DNA of 64,000 bases from Arthrobacter sp. CDRTa11 (GCF_026427775.1 NZ_CP044532.1:3410001-3474000); one strand, 5' to 3'. Numbered from the stretch's first letter, positions 12,164 to 20,420 are shown. The notes: generated by a model from the sequence alone, not told the origin. Numbers and translations: made by a program.

Positions 12164-12631
12164 ATGAGACCGTCAGTCCGCAAGAGTGTTTTCGCCGGAA
12201 TCGCCGGCATATCCCTTATTGGAACGGTGGCCGGCTGCGCACCCTCCGCCACTCAGAACACGCCTGCAACCCCCGCCGGTGGCACCTCCAGCAGCGCGCC
12301 CGCGGCAACATCGTCCTCCTTGGCCACCAGCGGCTCCACCTACAAGGACGGAACGTACAACGCCGACGGAACGTATGTCTCGCCCAACGGCACCGAAACA
12401 GTTGGCGTGGAACTGACACTCGCCTCGGGCAAGGTCACCGCCGTCGAGATCACCCAGCACCCGTCCAATCCGAACACGCGCAAATTCCAAGGGGAGTTCG
12501 CGGGCGGCATCGCGGCCCAGGTGGTCGGCAAGAGCATCGACGAAATCAAGGTTTCCAAGGTGGCCGGGTCATCGCTAACCAGCGGCGGCTTTAACGACGC
12601 GGTGGAAAAGATCAAGTCGGAGGCCAAGTAG
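12164..12631 (+). CDS. FMN-binding domain lipoprotein
   Basis: Predicted extracytoplasmic redox carrier. Residues 1-25 form a lipoprotein signal peptide with lipobox TVAGC; a Ser/Thr/Ala linker runs to about 60; a small FMN_bind domain follows (YKDGTYNADGTYVSP to the end, 155 residues). In relatives the domain ends with an SGAT-YTS-EGF-type motif whose Thr receives FMN from ApbE. Here the aligned stretch reads AGSS-LTS-GGF, so Ser137 would be the acceptor. The gene is followed 3 bp later by apbE. ATG 12164 is the first start before the signal peptide. Confidence 0.88.
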   Translation: MRPSVRKSVFAGIAGISLIGTVAGCAPSATQNTPATPAGGTSSSAPAATSSSLATSGSTYKDGTYNADGTYVSPNGTETVGVELTLASGKVTAVEITQHPSNPNTRKFQGEFAGGIAAQVVGKSIDEIKVSKVAGSSLTSGGFNDAVEKIKSEAK

Positions 12632-12634
12632 GCA

Positions 12635-13510
12635 GTGCCGCACACGCACTGGGAAGACTTCAGCTTTGACGGGATCGGCACGCGCTGGGACGTTTCCACG
12701 CCGGTACCGCTGAATCCTTCCGTGCGTGTGCGGCTGCTGGCGCTCGTGGAGCGTTACGACGCCGACTGGTCCCGTTTCCGGGAGGACTCCACTGTGGGGG
12801 CCATGGCCCGGCGGGCGGGGCGCTATGAAATGCCGGGCGAAGCCATTGCCCTTGGAGGCCTGTACAGCTCCCTTTATGAAATCAGTGGAGGCGCCATGAC
12901 TCCCCTGATCGGAGGCAGTCTCGAACGCCTGGGCTACGACGCCCGGTATACCCTCCGTCCCGCCGGGGAGGCCTTGCCCGCACTGCGCTGGGAGGACGTC
13001 CTGGACTGGGACGGCCGCGTGCTGACCACCTCCGTCCCGCTGGTACTGGACATCGGCGCGGCCGGCAAGGGCATGCTGGTTGATCTCCTGGCTGACGAAC
13101 TGCGGTCCTGCGGAGTGGACACGTTCCTGGTCGATGCGAGCGGGGACCTCCTGAACGGCAGTTCCGAACCACTCTCCGTGGCCCTCGAACACCCGTACGA
13201 CTCCAGCAAAGCCATCGGGACGATGCAGTTGCCCGGCGGCATGTCCCTGTGCGCGTCCGCGTCAAACCGGCGATCCTGGGGTGACGGCCTCCACCACGTG
13301 CTGGATGGAACCACTGGCCGCCCGGTCAGGACAGCAGTGGCAACGTGGGCCATGGCCGAGAGCGCGCTGCTGGCCGATGGGCTGGCCACCGCCCTGTTTT
13401 TTGTTCCCGGGGCTGATCTGGAGAAGACCTTCGACTTTTCCTGGCTTACGGTTTTTTCCGATGGAAGCGCTGCCTACTCGGCAGGATTTGAAGGGACACT
13501 GTTCACATGA
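12635..13510 (+). CDS. apbE: FAD:protein FMN transferase (ApbE family)
   Basis: Attaches FMN covalently, via a phosphoester bond, to Thr or Ser of partner proteins using FAD. 291 residues without an obvious signal peptide. Motifs: DIGAAGKGMLVDLLADEL (FAD-binding region), DASGDLL, ALCASAS-like LCASASNRRSW followed by HHVLDGTTGRPV, and the metal-binding AESALLADGLATAL. GTG start at 12635, just after the lipoprotein stop; it overlaps the next gene by 4 bp. The natural substrates in this locus are the FMN_bind lipoprotein and possibly the membrane protein downstream. Confidence 0.93.
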   Translation: MPHTHWEDFSFDGIGTRWDVSTPVPLNPSVRVRLLALVERYDADWSRFREDSTVGAMARRAGRYEMPGEAIALGGLYSSLYEISGGAMTPLIGGSLERLGYDARYTLRPAGEALPALRWEDVLDWDGRVLTTSVPLVLDIGAAGKGMLVDLLADELRSCGVDTFLVDASGDLLNGSSEPLSVALEHPYDSSKAIGTMQLPGGMSLCASASNRRSWGDGLHHVLDGTTGRPVRTAVATWAMAESALLADGLATALFFVPGADLEKTFDFSWLTVFSDGSAAYSAGFEGTLFT

Positions 13511-15105
13511 GCTCCGTTGATGCCCCCAAAACCGGCGCAGCCCTCTCCCCCGCCGCGCGGCTGGATACGGTGCTCGGCAGGTTCACCATGTACCGGCTTA
13601 TTCTCCTGGTGCTCGCCGCGCTGGCGGGCTACAGCCTGCTGCTCAATGCGCTCGGATGGCTAACCTTTGGCATCCCGGAAATGCTGGTTCACCTGGCTTT
13701 GTGCCTTGGCCTGACATATTCCTCGAACCGCGGGCTTGCGGTCCTGTTCCATGTCCGCCCGCATTCAGAATCTTCGCTGATTACCGGATTGCTCCTCTAT
13801 TTCCTGTTCTGGCCGACGCTTGTGCCCGTGGACATGGCCGGCGTGGCATTGGCCTGTGTACTCGCGTCGGCCTCCAAGTACGCCCTTGCCTGGCGCGGCC
13901 GCCATATCTTCAACCCGGCAGCGTTGGGCGCTTTTGTCACCGGCCTGACTGGACTCAACATCGCCACCTGGTGGGCGGCAACCCCGGCAATGCTGTGGCT
14001 GTTGGTGCCCGGCATACTCCTGGTCCTGTACCGCACGAGGAAGTTCCTCATGGCGGCGGTGTTCACCGTTGCGGCTACGTCGATCGTCGCCGTGGAACTG
14101 CTCCAGTCGGGCATGACCGCGGCCATGGCGTTGTGGCAGCCGCTGGCCCAGCGCCCGGTGCTGTTCTTTGTCGGTTTTATGCTGACGGAGCCGCTGACGC
14201 TGCCCCCACGCCGATGGCAGCAGCTGGTGCTCGCGGCAGTGGTTGGGGTGCTGTTTGCGGTGCCGTACAACTTCGGCTTTGTGGCCAACTCTCCCGAACT
14301 CGCCCTGCTGGTGGGCAACCTTTTGGCGTTCATGGTGGGCCAGCGCGGTGGATTGCGGCTGCGGTTTATAGGCGCCCGGCCGTTAACACCCACCACCACC
14401 GAGTTCGCCTTCGAGCCCTCCCGCCCTGTCCGCTTTCGGCCCGGACAATACATGGAGCTGGACCTTCCGCATGCCAAGTCCGATGGTAAGGGCCGACGCC
14501 GGGTGTTCAGCCTGACCAGCGCGCCCGACGCCGGAGCGGTCAAGTTCGGAGTCCGGACCGCCGAGCCGCTCTCTGCCGCCAAGAAGGTCTTGCTGTCGTT
14601 GGAGCCGGGCGACACGGTGACAGCCACGTCCGTGGGAGGGGACTTTGTCCTTCCGCGCGATCCCCAAACTCCTGTTTTGCTGATCGCCGCCGGCATTGGC
14701 ATCACGCCTTATCTGGCGCATCTTGCATCCGGAGCTGCCCAGCAACGTGACATTGTCCTGCTCCTTTTGGCCAGGAATGCTGAAGAAATCGCCTACGCAG
14801 AGGAACTGAAAAACTCCGGAGCCAAGATCCTGGCCCGGCTCGCCGACGGTTCAGCCCCTCCCCCGTTCATTACTGACGCGGGAACAATCACTGGGTCTCG
14901 CATGGATTCCGGAAACGGGGCCTCGGGTGAAACCGCCGCCCGAGGCTCCAGGCTGGATGCCGCATCCCTCCAGGCTCTGGTGCCGGACATTGGAGAACGC
15001 GAGGTGTACGTTTCCGGTTCGCCGGCCAGTGTCGCGTCCCTGCGGGGCGCTGCCAAGAAAGCTGGGGCACGAAGGGTGCACGTGGACTCTTTCGCGGGCT
15101 ACTGA
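13507..15105 (+). CDS. RnfD/NqrB-like membrane domain fused to ferredoxin-NAD(P)H reductase domain
   Basis: 532-residue fusion. Residues about 25-280 are a polytopic membrane domain with RnfD/NqrB features: ITGLLLYFLFWP, the NPAALGAF segment, and FMLTEPLTLPP, similar to the RnfD MxTDPxTxP loop. Residues about 285-532 form a ferredoxin reductase: flavin-binding RPGQYMELDL and RRVFSLTSAP, and NAD(P)-binding LIAAGIGITPYL. A 40-residue low-complexity insertion (about 455-495) interrupts the second half. It overlaps apbE by 4 bp. I infer that cytosolic NAD(P)H electrons pass through the membrane domain to the FMN lipoprotein outside. The final acceptor is unknown. Confidence 0.9.
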   Translation: MSSVDAPKTGAALSPAARLDTVLGRFTMYRLILLVLAALAGYSLLLNALGWLTFGIPEMLVHLALCLGLTYSSNRGLAVLFHVRPHSESSLITGLLLYFLFWPTLVPVDMAGVALACVLASASKYALAWRGRHIFNPAALGAFVTGLTGLNIATWWAATPAMLWLLVPGILLVLYRTRKFLMAAVFTVAATSIVAVELLQSGMTAAMALWQPLAQRPVLFFVGFMLTEPLTLPPRRWQQLVLAAVVGVLFAVPYNFGFVANSPELALLVGNLLAFMVGQRGGLRLRFIGARPLTPTTTEFAFEPSRPVRFRPGQYMELDLPHAKSDGKGRRRVFSLTSAPDAGAVKFGVRTAEPLSAAKKVLLSLEPGDTVTATSVGGDFVLPRDPQTPVLLIAAGIGITPYLAHLASGAAQQRDIVLLLLARNAEEIAYAEELKNSGAKILARLADGSAPPPFITDAGTITGSRMDSGNGASGETAARGSRLDAASLQALVPDIGEREVYVSGSPASVASLRGAAKKAGARRVHVDSFAGY

Positions 15106-15228
15106 TGCGGATGTTCCGCGGCTAAGCGCATCCGGTTCCGGGCTGAGGGAGAGGGCGATTTTCCCTTGCAGGCCACCTTGCTGCTAAGCTCTAGGACGTC
15201 CCACCGGCAACGGCAGGATCCGGGAAAT

Positions 15229-15301
15229 GCCCTCGTAGCTCAGGGGATAGAGCGTCTGCCTCCGGAGCAGAAGGCCGTAGGTTCGAATCCTATCGAGGGC
15301 A
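15229..15301 (+). tRNA. tRNA-Arg (anticodon CCG)
   Basis: Full cloverleaf can be folded by eye: acceptor GCCCTCG/CGAGGGC, D-arm GCTC...GAGC, anticodon stem TCTGC/GCAGA with loop CTCCGGA giving anticodon CCG (decodes CGG), and T-arm with GTTCGAAT. The 3' CCA is not encoded. A strong intrinsic terminator follows within 6 bp. Confidence 0.97.
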
Positions 15302-15306
15302 CAGAG

Positions 15307-15343
15307 AAAAACCCCGCCGCTTACACAAGCGGCGGGGTTTTTT
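15307..15343 (+). terminator. Intrinsic terminator of tRNA-Arg
   Basis: Perfect 11-bp GC-rich stem (CCCCGCCGCTT, loop ACAC, AAGCGGCGGGG) followed by six T residues, right after the tRNA. Confidence 0.95.
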
Positions 15344-15646
15344 GGTTCCTCCCCCATATGCCAGGCGCTCAGCCATTAACCCTTCGGCAGCCGTGCCAAA
15401 GTGATGAGAAGAACCTGCTTGGCAGTCATCGGTGCCCAGTCTGCCGTCGCACTGTGCGCACAGCACATTGGAAAACTGCCATGTCTGGATCGAAGGCTTG
15501 GGGCAGCCGGCAGCGGGGTCGGGGGCTTGTACATGTCAGCGTTACGATCCAGGAACGCGGGTCACTTAACTCCACATGCGAAGCCCGGATCCCTCTCCGG
15601 ACTGTGTCCGGGCATCAGGCCCATTTTCGATCCGGACGAGCTTACC
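15344..15646. other. Gene-free spacer between tRNA-Arg terminator and repeat array
   Basis: No supportable ORF or RNA. Toward its end, two degraded copies of the downstream 35-bp unit can be suspected (about 15577 and 15612, sharing the TCCGGAC core). Confidence 0.5.
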
Positions 15647-15820
15647 GATTAAGGCAGGTTTGAGCTCCGGACACTGCCTGGGATTGAGGCAGGCTTGGGC
15701 GCCGGTCAGCGTTCGGGATTAAGGCAGACCTGGGCGCCGGTTTTTGCTCGGGATAAAGGCAGGCTCGAGCGGCGGTTTTTGCTCGGATTAAAGGTCCGGT
15801 TCCAGCTCCGGACAGTGTTC
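15647..15820. repeat. Degenerate 35-bp tandem repeat overlapping the 3' end of the HNH gene
   Basis: Five units begin at 15647, 15682, 15717, 15752 and 15786 (spacing 35, 35, 35, 34), each starting with GAT(T/A)(A/G)AGG and containing a CTCCGGAC- or CGCCGG-like core. The last unit contains the stop codon of the DUF222/HNH gene (complement 15788-15790). The remaining units lie beyond the gene, as if its 3' terminus had been copied outward. There are no spacers, so it is not a CRISPR array. Confidence 0.85.
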
Positions 15821-17299
15821 TGTGTCGCCTGCAGGGAAAATCTCTGCCATCTGGTCCGGCCAGGTGGGTGGTTCCCAGTCTTGGTGTTCGCTGTTGTAGT
15901 GGCGGCCGGTGGGTGAGGTCCAGCCGGGTGGTTGGTTTTTGCTGGCTGGGGTTGGTTGCCAGGCCGAGTGGTGTTTGAGGTGGTGGTGTTTTCGGCAGGG
16001 TTGGCCGAGGTTGTTGATGCCGGTGGTGCCGCCGTTTGCCCAGGCGAGGAGGTGGTCTGCTTCGTTGTCGAGGGAGTGGTTGTTGCAGCCGGGGAAGGGG
16101 CGTTTGGCGTCGCGGAGTCTGAGCCAGCGGCGCATGGCTGTGGTGAGGCGGTAGCTGGTTCTGCCGATTTCCAGTGGTGCGCCGTCGCGGGGGTCGGTGA
16201 GGACGCGGTGGAAGGAGTGGGCTCCGTTGGCGACCAGGTTCCGGGCCATGGAGGCGGGGATGGGGCCGTGGCCGTCGAGGGTGGCTGGTTCATCCGTGAG
16301 GCCCAGGAGTGAGAAGACGGGCACGGTGACCAGTACCTGGGCCCGTGGCGGCGGGACCTGCCCGGCTGTGCGCTCTGCGTCGTCATCAGGAGTGCGCTCT
16401 TCGCCGCCAGTGGGCCGGTTCTTTTCGCCGTTCGTGGTTTCTCCGCTGAGGAGTGCGGTGGCGAGGGTGTCGGCGCGGAGTTGGGTGAGGGTGCGGGGCT
16501 CGGTGGGGCCTTGGAGTGCCCGGGCTGTGGTGGTGGTGTGTTCCCAGATGGCGGCGGCCTGGTCTGCGGGCAGGTAGGCGGAGAGCCAGGCCATGCCGTC
16601 GCGGTCCGGGGTGTATTCGGCCCGGCGGTCCAGGACGCACTTGGCGTGGCGGGTTTCGATGCTCACGGGGTGGTGGCGTTCGCGCCAGGTCCGGGCCCTG
16701 GCGCGGAACCGGGAGGGTGTGAGGTCCCCGGCAAGGCAGGCGCGGGAAGCCTTGGCGGCGTCGGGGTCCAGGAAGTGGGTTTCCAGGGCGGCCGCGCCGG
16801 CGGGGCCCAGGCCGGTGGTTTCATCGCAGAGGATCCGGGCGTGCTGCCAGGACAGCGCCCCGGCCTGCAGGGCGGACAGGGTGCGGGGCAGTTCGGTGCT
16901 CAGCTGGCGGGACTGGACCAGGAACGCTGAGGCGGTGCCTTCGCTGATGGTCAGGACACAGGCGACCTCAGCGACCATGCCCATTTCCGCCGCAGAGCGT
17001 TCGTGCAGCGAGGCCGACGGGGGAAGCATGCGCCGGCAGGTGTCCGCGTAGGTGGCGGCCGCGCGGGCCTTCCGCGCAGCGGCCCGGGCCTCATCGCGGG
17101 CAGCCTCCGCCATCTCGGCCAGGCATTCCTCCGCCAAATCCCTCAGGGGATCAGAACCAGCATCAGCCTCAGACCCTGCGCCAGAACCAGAACCAGAACC
17201 AGAATCAGAACCTGTGGCGGCAGAGGAGGAGTCCGCTTCGATCGTGACGAGGGCAGAGCCAGGTGCCTCTATCGCCTGCAAGACTTCCCCGTTGTCCAT
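15788..17299 (-). CDS. DUF222 domain-containing HNH endonuclease (13E12-repeat-like family)
   Basis: 503 residues: a low-complexity N-terminus (Ser/Gly/Ala/Asp repeats, about 20-50), the DUF222 helical region (about 55-330, including QAGALSWQHARILCDET), and a C-terminal HNH nuclease, CNNHSLDNEADHLLAWANGG...NNLGQPCRKHHHLKH (about 415-455). This family is multicopy in Arthrobacter and mycobacteria, where related genes are called REP13E12 elements; the cellular role is not established. ATG at 17299. The coding sequence ends inside a 35-bp tandem repeat. Mobility or selfish behaviour is suspected, not shown. Confidence 0.9.
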   Translation of the reverse strand: MDNGEVLQAIEAPGSALVTIEADSSSAATGSDSGSGSGSGAGSEADAGSDPLRDLAEECLAEMAEAARDEARAAARKARAAATYADTCRRMLPPSASLHERSAAEMGMVAEVACVLTISEGTASAFLVQSRQLSTELPRTLSALQAGALSWQHARILCDETTGLGPAGAAALETHFLDPDAAKASRACLAGDLTPSRFRARARTWRERHHPVSIETRHAKCVLDRRAEYTPDRDGMAWLSAYLPADQAAAIWEHTTTTARALQGPTEPRTLTQLRADTLATALLSGETTNGEKNRPTGGEERTPDDDAERTAGQVPPPRAQVLVTVPVFSLLGLTDEPATLDGHGPIPASMARNLVANGAHSFHRVLTDPRDGAPLEIGRTSYRLTTAMRRWLRLRDAKRPFPGCNNHSLDNEADHLLAWANGGTTGINNLGQPCRKHHHLKHHSAWQPTPASKNQPPGWTSPTGRHYNSEHQDWEPPTWPDQMAEIFPAGDTEHCPELEPDL

Positions 17300-17630
17300 A
17301 CCCTTAGCTTGTCAGCAGCCACCGACATTTAACCGTCCCGAAGCTCGCCCGCTCCCAAAAACGTTCCGCACCCGCAAACGCAGGGGCAACGGCATCCCGT
17401 CCAGCCCCCGCCGAGCTCTTCCGGCCCGCTCATTCCAGCCCGACGCCCTATGCCTCGGCCGCCAGACGGACAGGGGCTGAAGTGCCCGTTCGCGCAGGGT
17501 CGAGGGGCTTAAGTGTCCTGGTAGAGCCAAGCCGGAGGCTCAAGTGCCCGTTCCGCTGCCAAGGGTGTTGCTTCCTCGTATTGTCAGGGTCCCCTCGTAG
17601 TCTGTTTCAACCAACTTCAGGGGGCACACC
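17300..17630. other. Intergenic region between divergent HNH and M4 protease genes, with three copies of a short motif
   Basis: About 330 bp without a gene. It must hold the promoters of both divergent neighbours, but I see no clear -35/-10 pair. The motif GGCT(G/T/C)AAGTG(C/T)CC occurs three times in the same orientation at 17475, 17516 and 17537, which could be operator copies or repeat debris. Confidence 0.5.
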
Positions 17631-18704
17631 ATGCAATTGCCAGCACAGAACTTTTCAACCGCGCACTGTTCAATCATTCCGCCCTATCTGCTGCGGCGGT
17701 TGGCCCGCCAGGATGCACCTCAGTTCTCGGCCGCCGCCCGGGCTGCCAAGGAAGCACTGGTTCACGTCAGGTCCTTCCAGGCGGCGCGTACGCAGCCCGC
17801 GCCTGTCGTTCCCGTGACGGTACGGCATGCGCGGCCGGGCCAACCTCAACGCAGCGTCTACGATGCGGGCGGCACCGAAACCCTCCCCGGCAAATTGGTG
17901 CGAAAGGAAGGCGAGCCCGCATCCGGGGACGCGTCAACCGATGAAGCGTACGACGGACTGGGCCATACCCACCGCCTCTACGCCGACCTCTTTGGCCGTA
18001 ATTCAATAGATGGCGAAGGGCTTCCGCTCGACGCCACCGTGCATTTCGGCAAGCTCTACGACAACGCCTTCTGGGACGGACGCCAGATGGTTTTTGGCGA
18101 CGGTGACGGTGAGGTGTTTCAGCGCTTCACACGTTCATTGAGCGTCATAGGCCATGAGCTTGCCCACGGCGTGACCCAGTTTTCCGCGGGGCTGGCCTAT
18201 CGGAATCAGGCTGGTGCCATCAACGAGTCCATGTCAGATGTTTTTGGGGCCCTTGTGGAGCAGTATGTGAACAAGCAATCCGTCAAAGAAGCCAGCTGGC
18301 TGATCGGCGAGGGACTCTTTACTCCTCAGGTGGAAGGCGCGGCCCTCCGTTCCATGAAGGCCCCCGGAACAGCGTACGACGACGACGTTCTGGGCAAGGA
18401 TCCGCAGCCCGACTCCATGGACTCGTACGTGCGGACCAGCGCGGACAACGGGGGCGTCCACATCAACTCCGGCATCCCCAACCGCGCCTTCTACCTCGTG
18501 GCCGAAGCCCTGGGCTCCAACGCATGGGAGGCGCCGGGGCAAATCTGGTACGACGCCCTGACCTCTGGCTCGCTGCCTGTAACAGCAACCTTCGGCGTCT
18601 TTGCAAGGGCCACAGCGTCCTCGGCAGTGGAACTCTTCGGGCCAGGCTCACCAGAGCATGACGCCGTGCTGCAGGCATGGGAAACTGTGAAGGTCAAGGT
18701 TTAG
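17631..18704 (+). CDS. Protealysin-like M4 family metallopeptidase
   Basis: Zinc endopeptidase of the thermolysin family. 357 residues with a short propeptide of the protealysin type: no signal peptide, and an IIPPYLLRRLA motif at 15-25 matching the PPYML-like element of protealysin precursors. Zinc ligands and catalytic residues: HELAH at 175-179, the third ligand Glu199 in NESMSD, and catalytic His277 in GGVHINSGIPNRAF. The lack of a Sec signal suggests cytosolic or non-classical export, as described for protealysins. ATG 17631. Its partner inhibitor gene starts 56 bp downstream. Confidence 0.94.
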   Translation: MQLPAQNFSTAHCSIIPPYLLRRLARQDAPQFSAAARAAKEALVHVRSFQAARTQPAPVVPVTVRHARPGQPQRSVYDAGGTETLPGKLVRKEGEPASGDASTDEAYDGLGHTHRLYADLFGRNSIDGEGLPLDATVHFGKLYDNAFWDGRQMVFGDGDGEVFQRFTRSLSVIGHELAHGVTQFSAGLAYRNQAGAINESMSDVFGALVEQYVNKQSVKEASWLIGEGLFTPQVEGAALRSMKAPGTAYDDDVLGKDPQPDSMDSYVRTSADNGGVHINSGIPNRAFYLVAEALGSNAWEAPGQIWYDALTSGSLPVTATFGVFARATASSAVELFGPGSPEHDAVLQAWETVKVKV

Positions 18705-18760
18705 TCGAACGCCTGGTGGGGCCAGCCGGCCAGGCTGCAGGAAAGCCCAGGTACCAGGCC

Positions 18761-19135
18761 ATGAAGATCAGCGTGGAGCGCAGCGGCGGCATCGCCGCCT
18801 TTACCAGGGTGTGGACCGTGAACGCGGAAACCGAGAGCGCCAAGAGCCAATGGCAGCCGATTGTCGAGGCCTGCCCCTGGGATGCAGTGCCCAGGACGGC
18901 AAGGGCAGCGGCTGAAAGCACCGGAACCCAACCTGACCGCTTTATCTACTCCATCCAGGCAGGGCCGCGCCGGGCGGCGCTGCCGGAGCAAGCCGTCACT
19001 GGCCCCTGGCGCGTCCTGGTGGACACCGCCCGCGCCGCGGCAGAAGATGCCCATTCCAGTCGACAGCAGGAACAAGAACAGCAACAGGAACGTGGACCCC
19101 ACCAAGAACAGGGACCCAACCTGGGTCAGGCCTAA
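18761..19135 (+). CDS. Emfourin-like protealysin inhibitor
   Basis: 124-residue protein beginning MKISVERSGGIAAFTRVW, the typical start of the emfourin family of M4 protease inhibitors, followed by a compact domain to about residue 90 (GPWRVLVDTARAA). The C-terminal 30 residues are a Gln/Glu-rich low-complexity tail not needed for the fold. The frame is open upstream, but ATG 18761 matches the family start. Protease-inhibitor gene pairs of this type are known from Serratia (protealysin/emfourin). It converges with the next gene, the two overlapping by 3 bp. Confidence 0.88.
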   Translation: MKISVERSGGIAAFTRVWTVNAETESAKSQWQPIVEACPWDAVPRTARAAAESTGTQPDRFIYSIQAGPRRAALPEQAVTGPWRVLVDTARAAAEDAHSSRQQEQEQQQERGPHQEQGPNLGQA

Positions 19136-20100
19136 ATCGCGTCCGCCAACTGACCCCGGAAGGCGCGCCGATAGGACTGGGGGCTTGTATCCAACACCTT
19201 GGCAAAGTGGTGTCGTAGCAGGACGGTATGGCCAAAGCCGGACTCCCGGGCCACTTCATCAATATTCAGGTCAGTGGACTCCAGCAGCTCTTGGGCCCGC
19301 AGTACCCGCTGCGAATTGAGCCAGGCAGCAGGCGTTGCCCCCGTCTCGGACCGGAACCGCCGGGCGAAAGTCCTCGGCGACATGTGCACGCGGGCCGCGA
19401 GCTCACCAACGGTGTGCTCGGTCTCCAGGTTTTTCACCATCCAGCGCAGCAGCTCCTCCATCGGGGCGGAGCCACAGGCGGGCATCGGCCGCTCGATAAA
19501 TTGGGCCTGGCCGCCGTCGCGGTGGGGTGGCACCACCATGTCACGCGCAATCGCGGCAGCCACATTCGCCCCCAGTTCCACCCTGACCAGGTGGAGGCAT
19601 GCGTCAATTCCTGCGGCCGTCCCGGCGCTTGTGATGACGTTGCCGTCCTGCACGTAGAGCACGTTCTCGTCCACCTGCACGTCGGGATATCGGCTGGCAA
19701 GTTCGGCGGAGTAGTGCCAATGAGTGGTGCACCGCCTGCCGTTCAGCAGTCCGGCGCGGGCCAGGGCGAACGCTCCGGAGCAGATGGACATCACCCACGC
19801 TCCCCTGGCGTCGGCGGCCCTCAAAGCTTCCAGCACGGACTCCGGAACATCCTCGTCCCGCCCGTAGGGAGTCATGATCACCAGGTCGGCATCCTCTGTT
19901 GCCTCCAGGCCCAGCCTGACGTCCATGGAAAGGCCGGATTTGAGCTTGACGCTCCCGGGTTCCGGCGTACAAACGCGGAAATCGAAGGCCGGGACGCCGG
20001 TGCCGCGCGCGGACCGGTCTATCCCGAACACCTCAAAGGCGGTGCCGAATTCGAAGATGGAAAAGTTGGAAACCACGATGACTGCCACTTTTTTGAGCAT
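19132..20100 (-). CDS. GlxA-family AraC-type transcriptional regulator (DJ-1/PfpI plus HTH)
   Basis: 322 residues. The N-terminal DJ-1/PfpI-like domain (VAVIVVSNFSIFEFGTAFEVFG onward) contains WVMSICSGAFALARAGLLNGRRCTTHW, the nucleophile-elbow region with a Cys. The C-terminal AraC DNA-binding domain runs from about 225 (VGELAARVHMSPRTFARRFRSETG...GFGHTVLLRHHFAKVLDTSPQSYRRAF). The ligand is unknown; relatives respond to carnitine-like, nitrogen or toxic metabolites. It is divergent from a 55-aa membrane protein, and a perfect inverted repeat lies in the shared promoter region. Confidence 0.93.
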   Translation of the reverse strand: MLKKVAVIVVSNFSIFEFGTAFEVFGIDRSARGTGVPAFDFRVCTPEPGSVKLKSGLSMDVRLGLEATEDADLVIMTPYGRDEDVPESVLEALRAADARGAWVMSICSGAFALARAGLLNGRRCTTHWHYSAELASRYPDVQVDENVLYVQDGNVITSAGTAAGIDACLHLVRVELGANVAAAIARDMVVPPHRDGGQAQFIERPMPACGSAPMEELLRWMVKNLETEHTVGELAARVHMSPRTFARRFRSETGATPAAWLNSQRVLRAQELLESTDLNIDEVARESGFGHTVLLRHHFAKVLDTSPQSYRRAFRGQLADAI

Positions 20101-20109
20101 GCTTCCATT

Positions 20110-20146
20110 GTGGCAGAAATTATAGCTTTTTGGTCATTTCTGCCAC
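20110..20146. promoter_or_regulatory. Perfect 11-bp inverted repeat, probable operator of the GlxA-type regulator
   Basis: GTGGCAGAAAT (20110-20120) and its exact reverse complement ATTTCTGCCAC (20136-20146) are separated by 15 bp, so half-site centres lie 26 bp apart. They sit in the 81-bp gap between the divergent regulator and the small membrane protein gene, overlapping the AT-rich likely promoter. That it is an autoregulatory AraC-type operator is inferred from position. Confidence 0.7.
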
Positions 20147-20181
20147 TGTTCCTTAAGGTGCCGTCGGAGAACGATGGAGCT

Positions 20182-20349
20182 ATGGAAATCTTCGGACTCA
20201 TCATCGTTATCCTGCTCCTCCTCATCCTGGCCGCCACCTTCTCAGCGCTCCTGCGCGATGGCGGCGGACACACTCCCCCCGTCTCCTCCCACCATGAGTG
20301 GTCTGCCTTGGATCTGCCCAGCAGCAGCTACTCCCTGCGGATCTTCTGA
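20182..20349 (+). CDS. Small single-pass membrane protein, 55 aa, unknown function
   Basis: ATG 20182 is preceded by GATGGAGC. The product starts MEIFGLIIVILLLLILAATF, one transmembrane helix, followed by a short charged and Ser/Pro-rich tail ending SLRIF. Codon usage is GC-rich and gene-like. It is divergent from the GlxA-type regulator and 71 bp upstream of hrpA. I do not recognise a family. Confidence 0.6.
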   Translation: MEIFGLIIVILLLLILAATFSALLRDGGGHTPPVSSHHEWSALDLPSSSYSLRIF

Positions 20350-20420
20350 CCCGCAGGCGCATCCGGACTGCGGCAGCGTACGGGGAGCGGCCTCAACTTC
20401 CCAGTAGACTGTCAGCAGCC

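Noticed and set aside
15166..15663. ORF running through tRNA-Arg and its terminator
   Set aside because: Overlaps a certain tRNA and an intrinsic terminator.
15647..15820. CRISPR array
   Set aside because: Units are contiguous and degenerate with no unique spacers, and no cas genes are present.
20298..20420. 41-codon N-terminal extension of hrpA
   Set aside because: It overlaps the 55-aa membrane protein gene and is not part of the HrpA family; ATG 20421 gives the expected start.
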